Shown piece by piece: positions 1 through 5,528 of a DNA stretch of 6,396 nt (within the stretch, counting starts at the first letter, position 1; each line of letters begins with the position of its first letter). The translations under genes were made by a program, and so were the position numbers. The DNA is from Candidatus Eiseniibacteriota bacterium (GTDB lineage Bacteria; Joyebacterota; Joyebacteria; Joyebacterales; Joyebacteraceae), in NCBI GenBank assembly GCA_030638405.1, contig DAOWER010000081.1:1-6396 (forward strand). Direction: 5' to 3'. The notes beneath the pieces are model-generated. The model worked only from the letters and a program-made list of their open reading frames with translations. It was not told the origin of the DNA and made no database searches.

Positions 1-170
1 ACTATCTCGGGGAACGTCGGCAGGTCCGGATCGCCTATGCCGAGGTCGACGACGTCGGCACCCGATTCCGCCAGTTCGTTCTTGACCCGGTCGATCTCCA
101 CGAAAAGATACGGAGGAAGCTTGCCCAGTCTCTCCGAACGTCTGATTGGGCTCATTGTCCTTGTTTCCAT
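1..170 (-). CDS. dapL: LL-diaminopimelate aminotransferase, N-terminal fragment (continues past the window edge)
   Basis: The 56 codons present encode the N-terminus of a class I/II PLP-dependent aminotransferase. DapL converts tetrahydrodipicolinate to LL-diaminopimelate in one transamination, feeding lysine and peptidoglycan synthesis in the cytoplasm. The recognisable part is RLGKLPPYLFVEIDR (residues 14-28), followed by VVDLGIGDPDLPTFPE (40-55); the LPPYLF..ID and LGIGDPDLPT segments are characteristic of bacterial DapL and close aspartate/alanine aminotransferases. The PLP lysine and the rest of the enzyme lie outside the window. An in-frame TGA at 179-177 means translation cannot begin upstream of the ATG at 170. 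A second ATG at 155 (giving MSPIRRSERL) has a length closer to the family and is equally possible; neither has a strong Shine-Dalgarno sequence. A promoter-like sequence lies upstream at 215-244. Assignment to DapL rather than another class I aminotransferase rests on the N-terminus only. Confidence 0.8.
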   Translation of the reverse strand, partial: METRTMSPIRRSERLGKLPPYLFVEIDRVKNELAESGADVVDLGIGDPDLPTFPEI

Positions 171-214
171 AAGGGGTCATCCACAGGGGCCGTCTGTTCG
201 CCGGATGCGACGTG

Positions 215-244
215 AGCGTATCCCGCAAATTCGCGGGGTGTCAA
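215..244 (-). promoter_or_regulatory. Candidate sigma-70-type promoter for dapL
   Basis: Read on the minus strand, a perfect -35 box TTGACA (244-239) is followed after 18 bp by TACGCT (220-215), which keeps the TA...T of a -10 box. Transcription would start near 208, leaving a leader of about 40-55 nt before the two possible dapL start codons. The -10 box is only a 3/6 match, so this is a candidate rather than a firm call. The spacer holds a 16-bp near-palindrome, listed separately. Confidence 0.45.
222..237. promoter_or_regulatory. Near-palindrome inside the dapL promoter spacer, possible operator
   Basis: The 16 bp cccgcaaattcgcggg match their own reverse complement at 14 of 16 positions (CCCGC-n-AATT-n-GCGGG). 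The centre, between 229 and 230, coincides with the midpoint of the 18-bp spacer between the candidate -35 and -10 boxes. A dyad there is where a dimeric repressor or a spacer-distorting activator could bind. As RNA it would be a weak hairpin and it lies upstream of the expected transcription start, so a DNA-level role is the more likely one. No regulator gene is visible in the window. Confidence 0.35.
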
Positions 245-301
245 GCGGAAAGGGGCCGCTCGGGCGTCCCGGAGCGCGCAGCTCCGGCGGCGCGCAGCGC
301 C

Positions 302-361
302 CGCAGCGGCAGCGCCCGTGGCGGGACCGCCCGTGGCCGGACCGGCAGTGGCCGGACCGCC
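302..361. repeat. Short 15-bp tandem repeat, about four units, GC-rich
   Basis: Three clear 15-bp units run head to tail at 317-331, 332-346 and 347-361, with consensus cgtggccggaccgcc and one to three differences each. A more degenerate fourth unit (about 11 of 15 matches) precedes them at 302-316. The array lies in the gene-free stretch between dapL and the fibre-like gene, just downstream of the latter's candidate terminator. It looks like a small slippage-type repeat rather than a mobile or CRISPR element: there are no spacers and no flanking direct repeats. Confidence 0.6.
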
Positions 362-368
362 AGATGGA

Positions 369-399
369 AGCCCGGCCGACAACGCGTGCCGGCCGGGCT
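369..399 (-). terminator. GC-rich hairpin downstream of the exported-protein operon
   Basis: A perfect 10-bp inverted repeat (AGCCCGGCCG at 399-390 and its complement at 378-369 on the minus strand) encloses an 11-nt loop, starting about 38 nt after the TAG stop at 439-437. The position and stem strength fit a transcription terminator for the leftward two-gene unit. Only two T residues end the stem before CCAT, so the classical U-tract is almost absent. It could equally be a Rho-dependent 3'-end stabilising hairpin. Confidence 0.5.
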
Positions 400-436
400 C
401 ACTGTCACAGAAGCGTTCTCTGCAGATGAGCGGTTC

Positions 437-1786
437 CTACTGGTTCTCGAGCTCCGCCATCTTCTTCAGGAACTCGGCGTCCTCCCCTTCGTCCGACCTC
501 ACCGGCGCCGGATAAGGGTAGTAGATGCCCGTCGTCTGAGCGAACCAGAACCTCTCGCCTCCATCCGCGCCGCCTGTCATCTGGCCAACGAGGTAGTAGG
601 TGTAGGTGCCACTGCTGGTGACGTCGAAGGTGCTGTGGACAGAGAACGTCCTGTCCAGGTCAAAGTCTGCGACGATGTCAGCGGGCACCTCCCAGCAGAC
701 CCGATCGTAGACGTTACCCATCGACGTAGGCGTCGTCGAGTGGCCAAGATAGAGGACATCCTTGATGCCGGTCTGATGGTAGAACTTGAACCACACATTC
801 GACGTCACGACTATGTGCCCGGGACCCGGCACGTCAAGCGTCACCTGGGCATTGTCGTACTGCGTGACGGTACCGCCGACGTACGTGGTGGAACTCTCAT
901 TGTGCGTGTCGATGATGTTAGGCGGACCCCACTCCGCGTTGCCCCACGAGTCTGCGCAGCGCAGCACGTAGCCCTCGACGGGATTATTGGCGAACCAGAT
1001 GCCCTCACCAATCATGAGCGTGTCGGGCACGATAGCGTTGTTCGCCGCGACGAACAAGCCCTCGACCCTCATGCTGTCGCGGACAATCGCGGGTCCGTCG
1101 AACTCGCCAGCGTAGCCGTCCCCGTTGGCCACGCCCCTTATGGCCGAGCCGCTGCCGCTGTGCCAGCCAAGAACCGCGGGGCCCGTGCCGTTGTGCGTCC
1201 CGTAGAGCGAGGCCGCCGTGCTGCCGGCGTTGTTGGTGACGAAGTAGCCGCAGATGTTTGGTCCCGTGTTCGTGATCTGGAATGCGTTCCCGCTGGTCCC
1301 GTGGGCCCCCGCGTAGGGCAGGTTGAGCCCGTTGTCCGCACCCAGCGACTGGAACGCCGACGGCACGCTCGCCAGCTTCAGGCGCGGCTCGAGCATCTCA
1401 CCGTTGACCCACAACTGAAGGTAGTAGGGCGGGGTGTCGAACGCGGGGAGTCCGCCGATGACGCCGCCGAGCTCGATATTGAACCACCCGTCCGTGATCA
1501 CGGCGGCCACGTGGGTCTCCGGACCCCAGACGTTCGCGCCTGCGATTTCAGCATTGAACATCTCCGCGGTGACCGCATAGGTCGCGTTCACCGGCTCCCC
1601 GGTGCCCGCGTCCGCGATGTATCCCTGGAACCAGATGGTCTCCTGGATGTCCCTCAACTGATTCGGATCTCCGAACACCGCTCCCTCGCCGAGCGCCATC
1701 GATGTCGCTCCCGCGGCTCCGGCAAGGCCCAGCGCCAGAACAAGAACGGTGAGCATTGCCGCGTTTGTGACAGTTCTCACAGACAT
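437..1786 (-). CDS. Exported fibre-like protein with beta-rich repeats (function unknown)
   Basis: A 449-residue secreted protein of unknown role. Residues 1-27 form a signal peptide (R4, hydrophobic 10-24, AGA before a likely cut at 27/28). Residues about 50-146 match a head domain common in large secreted and tail-fibre-like bacterial proteins: IWFQGYIADAGTGEPVN, then GWFNIELG, PPYYLQLWVNG and LASVPSAF. Residues about 165-232 carry degenerate Gly/Asn-rich units (YGTHNGTGPAVLG, SGSGSAIRG, NGDGYAGEFDG) suggesting a beta-solenoid or trimeric shaft. GYVLRCADSWGNAEW (272-286) is the usual linker before a terminal domain. Residues 291-425 are a beta-sandwich-like tip of unknown class, and 432-449 are a charged helix. 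The ATG at 1786 is fixed by AGGAGG eight bases upstream (1800-1795). It lies 56 nt behind the FlgD-domain gene, probably in one transcript. It is likely surface-located or released; binding target not predictable. There is no C-terminal FlgD-like sorting domain, unlike its partner. Confidence 0.85.
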   Translation of the reverse strand: MSVRTVTNAAMLTVLVLALGLAGAAGATSMALGEGAVFGDPNQLRDIQETIWFQGYIADAGTGEPVNATYAVTAEMFNAEIAGANVWGPETHVAAVITDGWFNIELGGVIGGLPAFDTPPYYLQLWVNGEMLEPRLKLASVPSAFQSLGADNGLNLPYAGAHGTSGNAFQITNTGPNICGYFVTNNAGSTAASLYGTHNGTGPAVLGWHSGSGSAIRGVANGDGYAGEFDGPAIVRDSMRVEGLFVAANNAIVPDTLMIGEGIWFANNPVEGYVLRCADSWGNAEWGPPNIIDTHNESSTTYVGGTVTQYDNAQVTLDVPGPGHIVVTSNVWFKFYHQTGIKDVLYLGHSTTPTSMGNVYDRVCWEVPADIVADFDLDRTFSVHSTFDVTSSGTYTYYLVGQMTGGADGGERFWFAQTTGIYYPYPAPVRSDEGEDAEFLKKMAELENQ

Positions 1787-1842
1787 TCCGTTGCCCTCCT
1801 TGGTTACGTCTCTCCCCGGGTTCGATACTCACGGACTCGACG

Positions 1843-2640
1843 CTATCTCAGGTAGACCAGCCTGCCGGTCTCGCGCACACCCGCGGCCTCGAGCGCCATG
1901 AAGTAGACTCCCGATGCCACTCGCTGGCCCCGGTCGTTCGTGCCGTTCCACGTCACCGTGTGGCGACCCGGCCGCACGGCGTCCGTGTGGAGCGCCTTCA
2001 CGACGCGCCCGGTGATGTCGTAGATCCGGAGGCTGATGCCCCGAGATGCCGAGGCGACATCGAGCTGAATCACCGTGCCATCGCTGAACGGGTTGGGACT
2101 CGCGTTGTACAACCGAGTGACGAGCGTGCCGTCCGTCCTCAACATCACCGGCTCGCCGACTATGTCCTCGCTGCCGTCGCCGAGTACACCCCGCAGCTCA
2201 TACCAGAACGTCGAGCCCGGCCACACCGTCGTGTCCTCGTAAACGCCCGGGGAGAACGGCGGAAGAACGTCCTCGTTCAGCTTCTCGAAGGGACCATCTT
2301 CGGCCCAGGCCCTGTAGATGTTGAAGCCCGAGATGTCTCCGAGCGACTCCACGGTCCACCTCAGAGTCACGGTGAGCGGCTCGGTCTCCATCGCCACAAA
2401 AGCCCCCTCGACCGGAGTGACACTGCAGCCCCACAGCGCGAACGAGGCGCTCTGGGCGCTGCCGACGAACGGGCCTCCCGTTCGGGAGACCATCTCGAAA
2501 CTGGCCGATGAAGCGTGAGAACCGCCGTCAGCCGGTGCCGCGGCGGTCGTGCTCCACGTACGGAGCTCGAACGCGGCGCCCGCGGACAGCGCGAACACGA
2601 GAAGAGCGACCAGCGCCAGCGCGACGCATTTCGCCTTCAC
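1843..2640 (-). CDS. Exported protein with Fn3-like segment and C-terminal FlgD-like Ig domain
   Basis: A 265-residue secreted protein whose precise job is unknown. Residues 1-22 are a signal peptide (K2, K4, hydrophobic 6-20, SAGA). Residues 45-72 hold a paired motif, SASFEMVSRTGGP then SAQSASFALWGC, seen at the front of many exported proteins in candidate phyla. Residues about 79-168 resemble a fibronectin type III fold (VTLRWTVES...GFNIYRA...FWYELRGV). Residues about 177-265 are a FlgD-like Ig domain of the kind at the C-terminus of surface proteins: YNASPNPF, ISLRIYDITGRVV, GRHTVTWNGTND, GQRVASGVYFMAL, ending LVYLR. In Bacteroidota comparable ends act as type IX secretion sorting signals; whether this organism has that system is not visible. 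Translation starts at GTG (2640-2638), behind a G-run (2651-2646) that serves as Shine-Dalgarno. It is the first gene of the pair, with the promoter candidate at 2807-2836. Confidence 0.85.
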   Translation of the reverse strand: MKAKCVALALVALLVFALSAGAAFELRTWSTTAAAPADGGSHASSASFEMVSRTGGPFVGSAQSASFALWGCSVTPVEGAFVAMETEPLTVTLRWTVESLGDISGFNIYRAWAEDGPFEKLNEDVLPPFSPGVYEDTTVWPGSTFWYELRGVLGDGSEDIVGEPVMLRTDGTLVTRLYNASPNPFSDGTVIQLDVASASRGISLRIYDITGRVVKALHTDAVRPGRHTVTWNGTNDRGQRVASGVYFMALEAAGVRETGRLVYLR

Positions 2641-2806
2641 GGCTTCCCCCCTTTCGCTTGTGCGGGATCAGGTCTCGGGCGCGGCCCAGGTGAAGTCGCG
2701 CCGCACGTGTCTGTCCTCCGGACCTGCCGGCGGCCCGACGGTCCACGGAGTCTGATCCGCCACGCACTTCGGTACCACTGCTCAGTGCAAACTCACGACA
2801 CGGCGC

Positions 2807-2836
2807 AAGATAGGCGCACGCAAGACCAGCTGTCAA
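2807..2836 (-). promoter_or_regulatory. Candidate promoter for the two exported-protein genes
   Basis: On the minus strand a perfect TTGACA (2836-2831) is followed after 18 bp by TATCTT (2812-2807), a 4/6 match to TATAAT. Transcription would begin near 2800 and run through both exported-protein genes. It has the same TTGACA and 18-bp spacing as the candidate dapL promoter. Confidence 0.55.
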
Positions 2837-2857
2837 GGCCGAAGTTCGTTCAGGGCG

Positions 2858-2888
2858 TTGTGGACGGCGCCGGCGTTGCTGGTATAAT
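2858..2888 (+). promoter_or_regulatory. Extended -10 promoter for the UbiA-TPR gene
   Basis: The sequence TGGTATAAT (2880-2888) is a perfect extended -10 element: TG, one base, then consensus TATAAT. The best -35 candidate is the weak TTGTGG at 2858-2863 with a long 19-bp spacer, as is common when an extended -10 compensates. A start near 2895 gives a leader of about 60 nt to the GTG at 2954. A TATAAT this exact stands out in such GC-rich DNA. Confidence 0.7.
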
Positions 2889-2953
2889 GGCGCGCCGCAG
2901 CGCACGGTCGTGCGGCTTCGCAGCGGTCACCCCGTTCACCGGAGCGCCCCGAC

Positions 2954-5452
2954 GTGAAGAGCACCCTGACCAGCATCATCGAGGATGCCGAGCGCTCGTC
3001 GCTGCACTGGGGGTACGTCGCCGTGACGTTCCTCGCCATCGTGCTCGCGCGGAATCTGCTCGAAGGCGCCCTCGGACCCAACGGAGCCATCGGGTCCGTC
3101 TACTTCACCTCCCCTTCCTCGCTGATGGTGCTTGACCACTTCGTGCTCGTCTACGTCAGTCTCTTCCTCTCCTTCTCGCTGCTGCTGTCCGCAGTCACTC
3201 GAGAGCGCATAGGGGCGGTCATGCGGGTCGTGACCCCGGCGTGGGCGCTCCTGCTGCTCCCGCCCGTGCTCGACTACATTCTCACCTCGGGCGAAGGCAT
3301 GAAGATAACCTACGTCCTCGAGCTCAGGCCGGTCGTTCTGCGCTTCTTCGACCCGCGGGCGTCGTTCGCGACCGTCTCGCCCGGGCAGAGAGTGGAGGTG
3401 CTCGGTGCCTGCCTGCTTGCCGCCACCTACGCCAGGCTCAAGACGAGAAGCTGGCTGAAGGCGGCAACCGCGTTCCTCGCCATCTACGTCGCCGTGTTGC
3501 TTCACGGCGTGCTGCCGAGCCTGATCGCACGGGCATCTCTTGCCCTGGCCGGTGCTGCCACCTCGGCGGAGTTGGCGTACCTCTCCGCGTTCAAGGCGGG
3601 CGGGATCGTGGCGGACGAAAGCAGGAAGCTGGCGCTCCTCTTCCTGCTGACCTCGTCCGCGCTCGGGTGGCTCGCGTACAGACGACACGCACCAGGGAAG
3701 GCGGCCGCCCTGTGGCGGAGCATCCGCCCGCTCCGGGCGCTGCACTACCTGGGTCTTACGTCTTTCGGCATCGCGCTCGGCTGGGTGCTCTTCTCGCGCC
3801 ACGGCGTGGAGTTCGCGGGGTCCGGTGACGTGCTGGGGATGCTCGCCACCTGTCTCGCCACGCTCTGCGCGTTCCAGGCATCGGTCGCGGTCAACGACGT
3901 CTTCGACGAGGAGGGCGACCGCGTCGCCGGCGAGAGGCGCCCGCTCGTCGAGGGGACGCTCACGAGACGCGACCTCACGGGACAGGCCGTCGTGTTCTCC
4001 GCCGGCGCTCTCCTCTTCGCCCTCAACGTCAAGTACTCGACCTTCCTCTTCGTGGTGCTCGCGCTGGTCGTGTCGTTCGCCTACTCGGCGCCGCAGCTGC
4101 GGCTCAAGCGCTTCCCGCTCGTATCGAGCCTGACTCTCGGCCTCGTGTCGCTTACGGCGTGCCTCGTGGGCTTCTCCGTCTACGCGGATGAGCGCGCGCT
4201 GGCGCTCTTCCCCTCCCCGCTCGCCTGGGTCATCGTGCTGTCGTTCGGTCTGGGGTTCGCCGTGAAGGACCTCAAGGACGTCGAGGGCGACAGGGCCACG
4301 GGCGTGTGGACGCTGCCGGTCCTGCTGGGGCCAACCGCGGGCAGGACGGCCGTCGCCGTGCTCGTGTTCCTGGGGTACCTTTCGGTTGCGGTGCTCATGC
4401 CCTATCGGGTCCTCATCGTACCGTCCGTTCTCGTGGGACTCGCCAGCTCCGCGACGGTGCTCGTCTGGAGAAGGCCGTGGCTCGCTGAGCTTCTGCTGGC
4501 GGTGTGCCTCGCCTTCACCGCGGCCGTAGCGTTCGTCACGCTCTCCGACATCGGACCGCTTCTGGAAAGGACGGCGTCTTCAGAAAGCGCGCGCGAAGCC
4601 AGCGCGGCCGAGTTCAGGGCAAGCACGGCCGAGGCGCGGAGCGGCTGGGCAAGCGCGTCTTCCGGATTCACGGAGGCCGCGCCTGTCTTCCCGGACGACC
4701 CCGACGTGCAGCTGCGCGCGGGCGCCACGCTCTTTGAACAGGGACGCTACTCAGAGGCACTGCCGTACCTCGAGCGTGCGGCCGACCTCGACAGGTCGTC
4801 CTCCATTGCGCTCGAGTATCTCGTCAAGACGGAGTCGAAGCTCGGCCGCGTTGATTCGGCGGAGTGGCTGATGCACGAGGCCATCAGGGAGGGCGTGAGG
4901 CCGGGGGTCTTCTACTCCGTGCTCGGCGAGCACTGCATGGACACAGGAAGCCCCGAGTCGGCGGCGCGCGCGTTCGAGCACGCCCTCATGCTTGGGCGGC
5001 CTGACGTCCCCTCACGCCTGCGGCTGGCGGACGCGCTTCTGGCCACGGGGCGCGCGCGTGAGGCACGGACGCAGTATGAGACGACGGTGTCACGCAGGCC
5101 TTCTTCCGCGGAGGCGCGCGACGCGCTGGGGAGATTCCACGCCGCGGCGAGAGAGGCCGACCCGGCGGTGCGGCAGTTCGAGGAGGCAGTCCGGCTCGCC
5201 CCCGGGAGCGCGGTCTACTGGAACAACCTGGGCGCGGCGTACAGGATGGCCGGACGCCCCGAGGAATCGCTGCGCGCCATCGACGAGGCCGCTCGCCTGA
5301 ACCCGCGAGCCGCGGAGCCCTACTACAACCGCGGCCTCACGCTCGACGCCCTCGGCCGTACAAGCGAAGCGAGGAGGCAGTACCTCCTCGCCCTCGAGAT
5401 CAACCCCGGTCTCGCGCCGGCCCGGGCCGCGCTCGACCGAAACCTGCCTTAG
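2954..5452 (+). CDS. UbiA-family prenyltransferase fused to an N-terminal membrane domain and a C-terminal TPR array
   Basis: An 832-residue integral membrane protein in three parts. Residues 1-255 form an unassigned domain with about six helices (near 19-36, 58-80, 88-110, 146-161, 168-190, 225-241). Residues 256-530 are a UbiA intramembrane aromatic/lipid prenyltransferase with about nine helices. These enzymes move an isoprenyl group from its diphosphate to an acceptor in quinone, heme, chlorophyll or archaeal-lipid type pathways. The first Asp motif is NDxxDxxxD (N314, D315, D318, D322), the second is DLKDVEGD (D439, D442, D446), and YSAPQLRLKR (377-386) is a family signature between them, so it looks catalytically intact. 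Residues 582-819 are seven TPRs in a strict 34-residue register (starts 582, 616, 650, 684, 718, 752, 786), a protein-binding scaffold. UbiA enzymes are usually about 280-320 residues, so the ends are extra. GTG start: GGAG at 2941-2944 lies nine bases upstream. Acceptor and prenyl donor cannot be told from sequence; no quinone or heme genes are adjacent. Confidence 0.88.
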   Translation: MKSTLTSIIEDAERSSLHWGYVAVTFLAIVLARNLLEGALGPNGAIGSVYFTSPSSLMVLDHFVLVYVSLFLSFSLLLSAVTRERIGAVMRVVTPAWALLLLPPVLDYILTSGEGMKITYVLELRPVVLRFFDPRASFATVSPGQRVEVLGACLLAATYARLKTRSWLKAATAFLAIYVAVLLHGVLPSLIARASLALAGAATSAELAYLSAFKAGGIVADESRKLALLFLLTSSALGWLAYRRHAPGKAAALWRSIRPLRALHYLGLTSFGIALGWVLFSRHGVEFAGSGDVLGMLATCLATLCAFQASVAVNDVFDEEGDRVAGERRPLVEGTLTRRDLTGQAVVFSAGALLFALNVKYSTFLFVVLALVVSFAYSAPQLRLKRFPLVSSLTLGLVSLTACLVGFSVYADERALALFPSPLAWVIVLSFGLGFAVKDLKDVEGDRATGVWTLPVLLGPTAGRTAVAVLVFLGYLSVAVLMPYRVLIVPSVLVGLASSATVLVWRRPWLAELLLAVCLAFTAAVAFVTLSDIGPLLERTASSESAREASAAEFRASTAEARSGWASASSGFTEAAPVFPDDPDVQLRAGATLFEQGRYSEALPYLERAADLDRSSSIALEYLVKTESKLGRVDSAEWLMHEAIREGVRPGVFYSVLGEHCMDTGSPESAARAFEHALMLGRPDVPSRLRLADALLATGRAREARTQYETTVSRRPSSAEARDALGRFHAAAREADPAVRQFEEAVRLAPGSAVYWNNLGAAYRMAGRPEESLRAIDEAARLNPRAAEPYYNRGLTLDALGRTSEARRQYLLALEINPGLAPARAALDRNLP

Positions 5453-5494
5453 TACCAGACCCCACGAGCCTGGCGGACGGGACGGCGCCGGACC

Positions 5495-5527
5495 GGTCGG
5501 GTGAGTGTTCGTGCCGACCACCCGTTT
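5495..5527 (+). terminator. Possible terminator hairpin between convergent genes
   Basis: In the 76-bp gap between the UbiA fusion stop and the end of the phosphatase gene, GGTCGG (5495-5500) pairs with CCGACC (5514-5519). An overlapping alternative pairs CGGGTG (5498-5503) with CACCCG (5519-5524), followed by TTT. Either could end rightward transcription. The stems are only 6 bp with long loops and a minimal T-run, so this is tentative. Confidence 0.3.
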
Positions 5528-5528
5528 C

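Larger units (their letters stand above)
2641..2953. other. Divergent intergenic region with two outward promoters
   Basis: These 313 bp separate the leftward exported-protein pair from the rightward UbiA fusion gene. The side near 2807-2836 carries the leftward promoter and the side near 2858-2888 the rightward one. The leftward leader is long (about 160 nt). It contains a 6-bp stem with a 13-nt loop (2678-2683 with 2697-2702) and a small dyad CACTG-ct-CAGTG (2776-2787). The rightward leader of about 60 nt contains a compact hairpin, CGCAC-ggtc-GTGCG (2901-2914). I see no coding sequence with credible composition and no match to a riboswitch class I can name. Confidence 0.6.

Noticed and set aside
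152..382. Small minus-strand frame (76 codons) whose stop overlaps the second dapL start as ATGA
   Set aside because: The overlap looked like translational coupling, but the frame begins at TTG inside the terminator hairpin, has no ribosome site and is mostly a Gly-Pro-Ala-Thr readout of the 15-bp repeat. The candidate dapL promoter also lies inside it.
212..1855. Long plus-strand open frame (547 codons) opposite the fibre-like gene
   Set aside because: It is the antisense of a gene with a signal peptide, perfect Shine-Dalgarno and recognisable domains. The translation is rich in Arg, Val and His with no motif, as expected from an antisense frame in GC-rich DNA.
1843..2107. FlgD-like C-terminal domain as proof of a type IX secretion system
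   Set aside because: The domain is only similar in style to type IX sorting ends. No Por/Gld secretion gene is in the window and many phyla use such domains without a proven type IX system.
2528..2905. Minus-strand frame (125 codons) spanning the divergent intergenic region
   Set aside because: It overlaps both promoters and the start of the FlgD-domain gene, and has Arg-rich composition with no recognisable motif.
2936..3802. Minus-strand open frame (288 codons) opposite the start of the UbiA fusion gene
   Set aside because: The product is almost all charged and Gln/Gly residues with no motif, and it is antisense to clear membrane helices. It is a composition artefact.
5453..5528. Functional link between the UbiA fusion and the DUF89 phosphatase
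   Set aside because: The genes converge across a 76-bp gap, so they are not co-transcribed, and the phosphatase family is widespread in many contexts.
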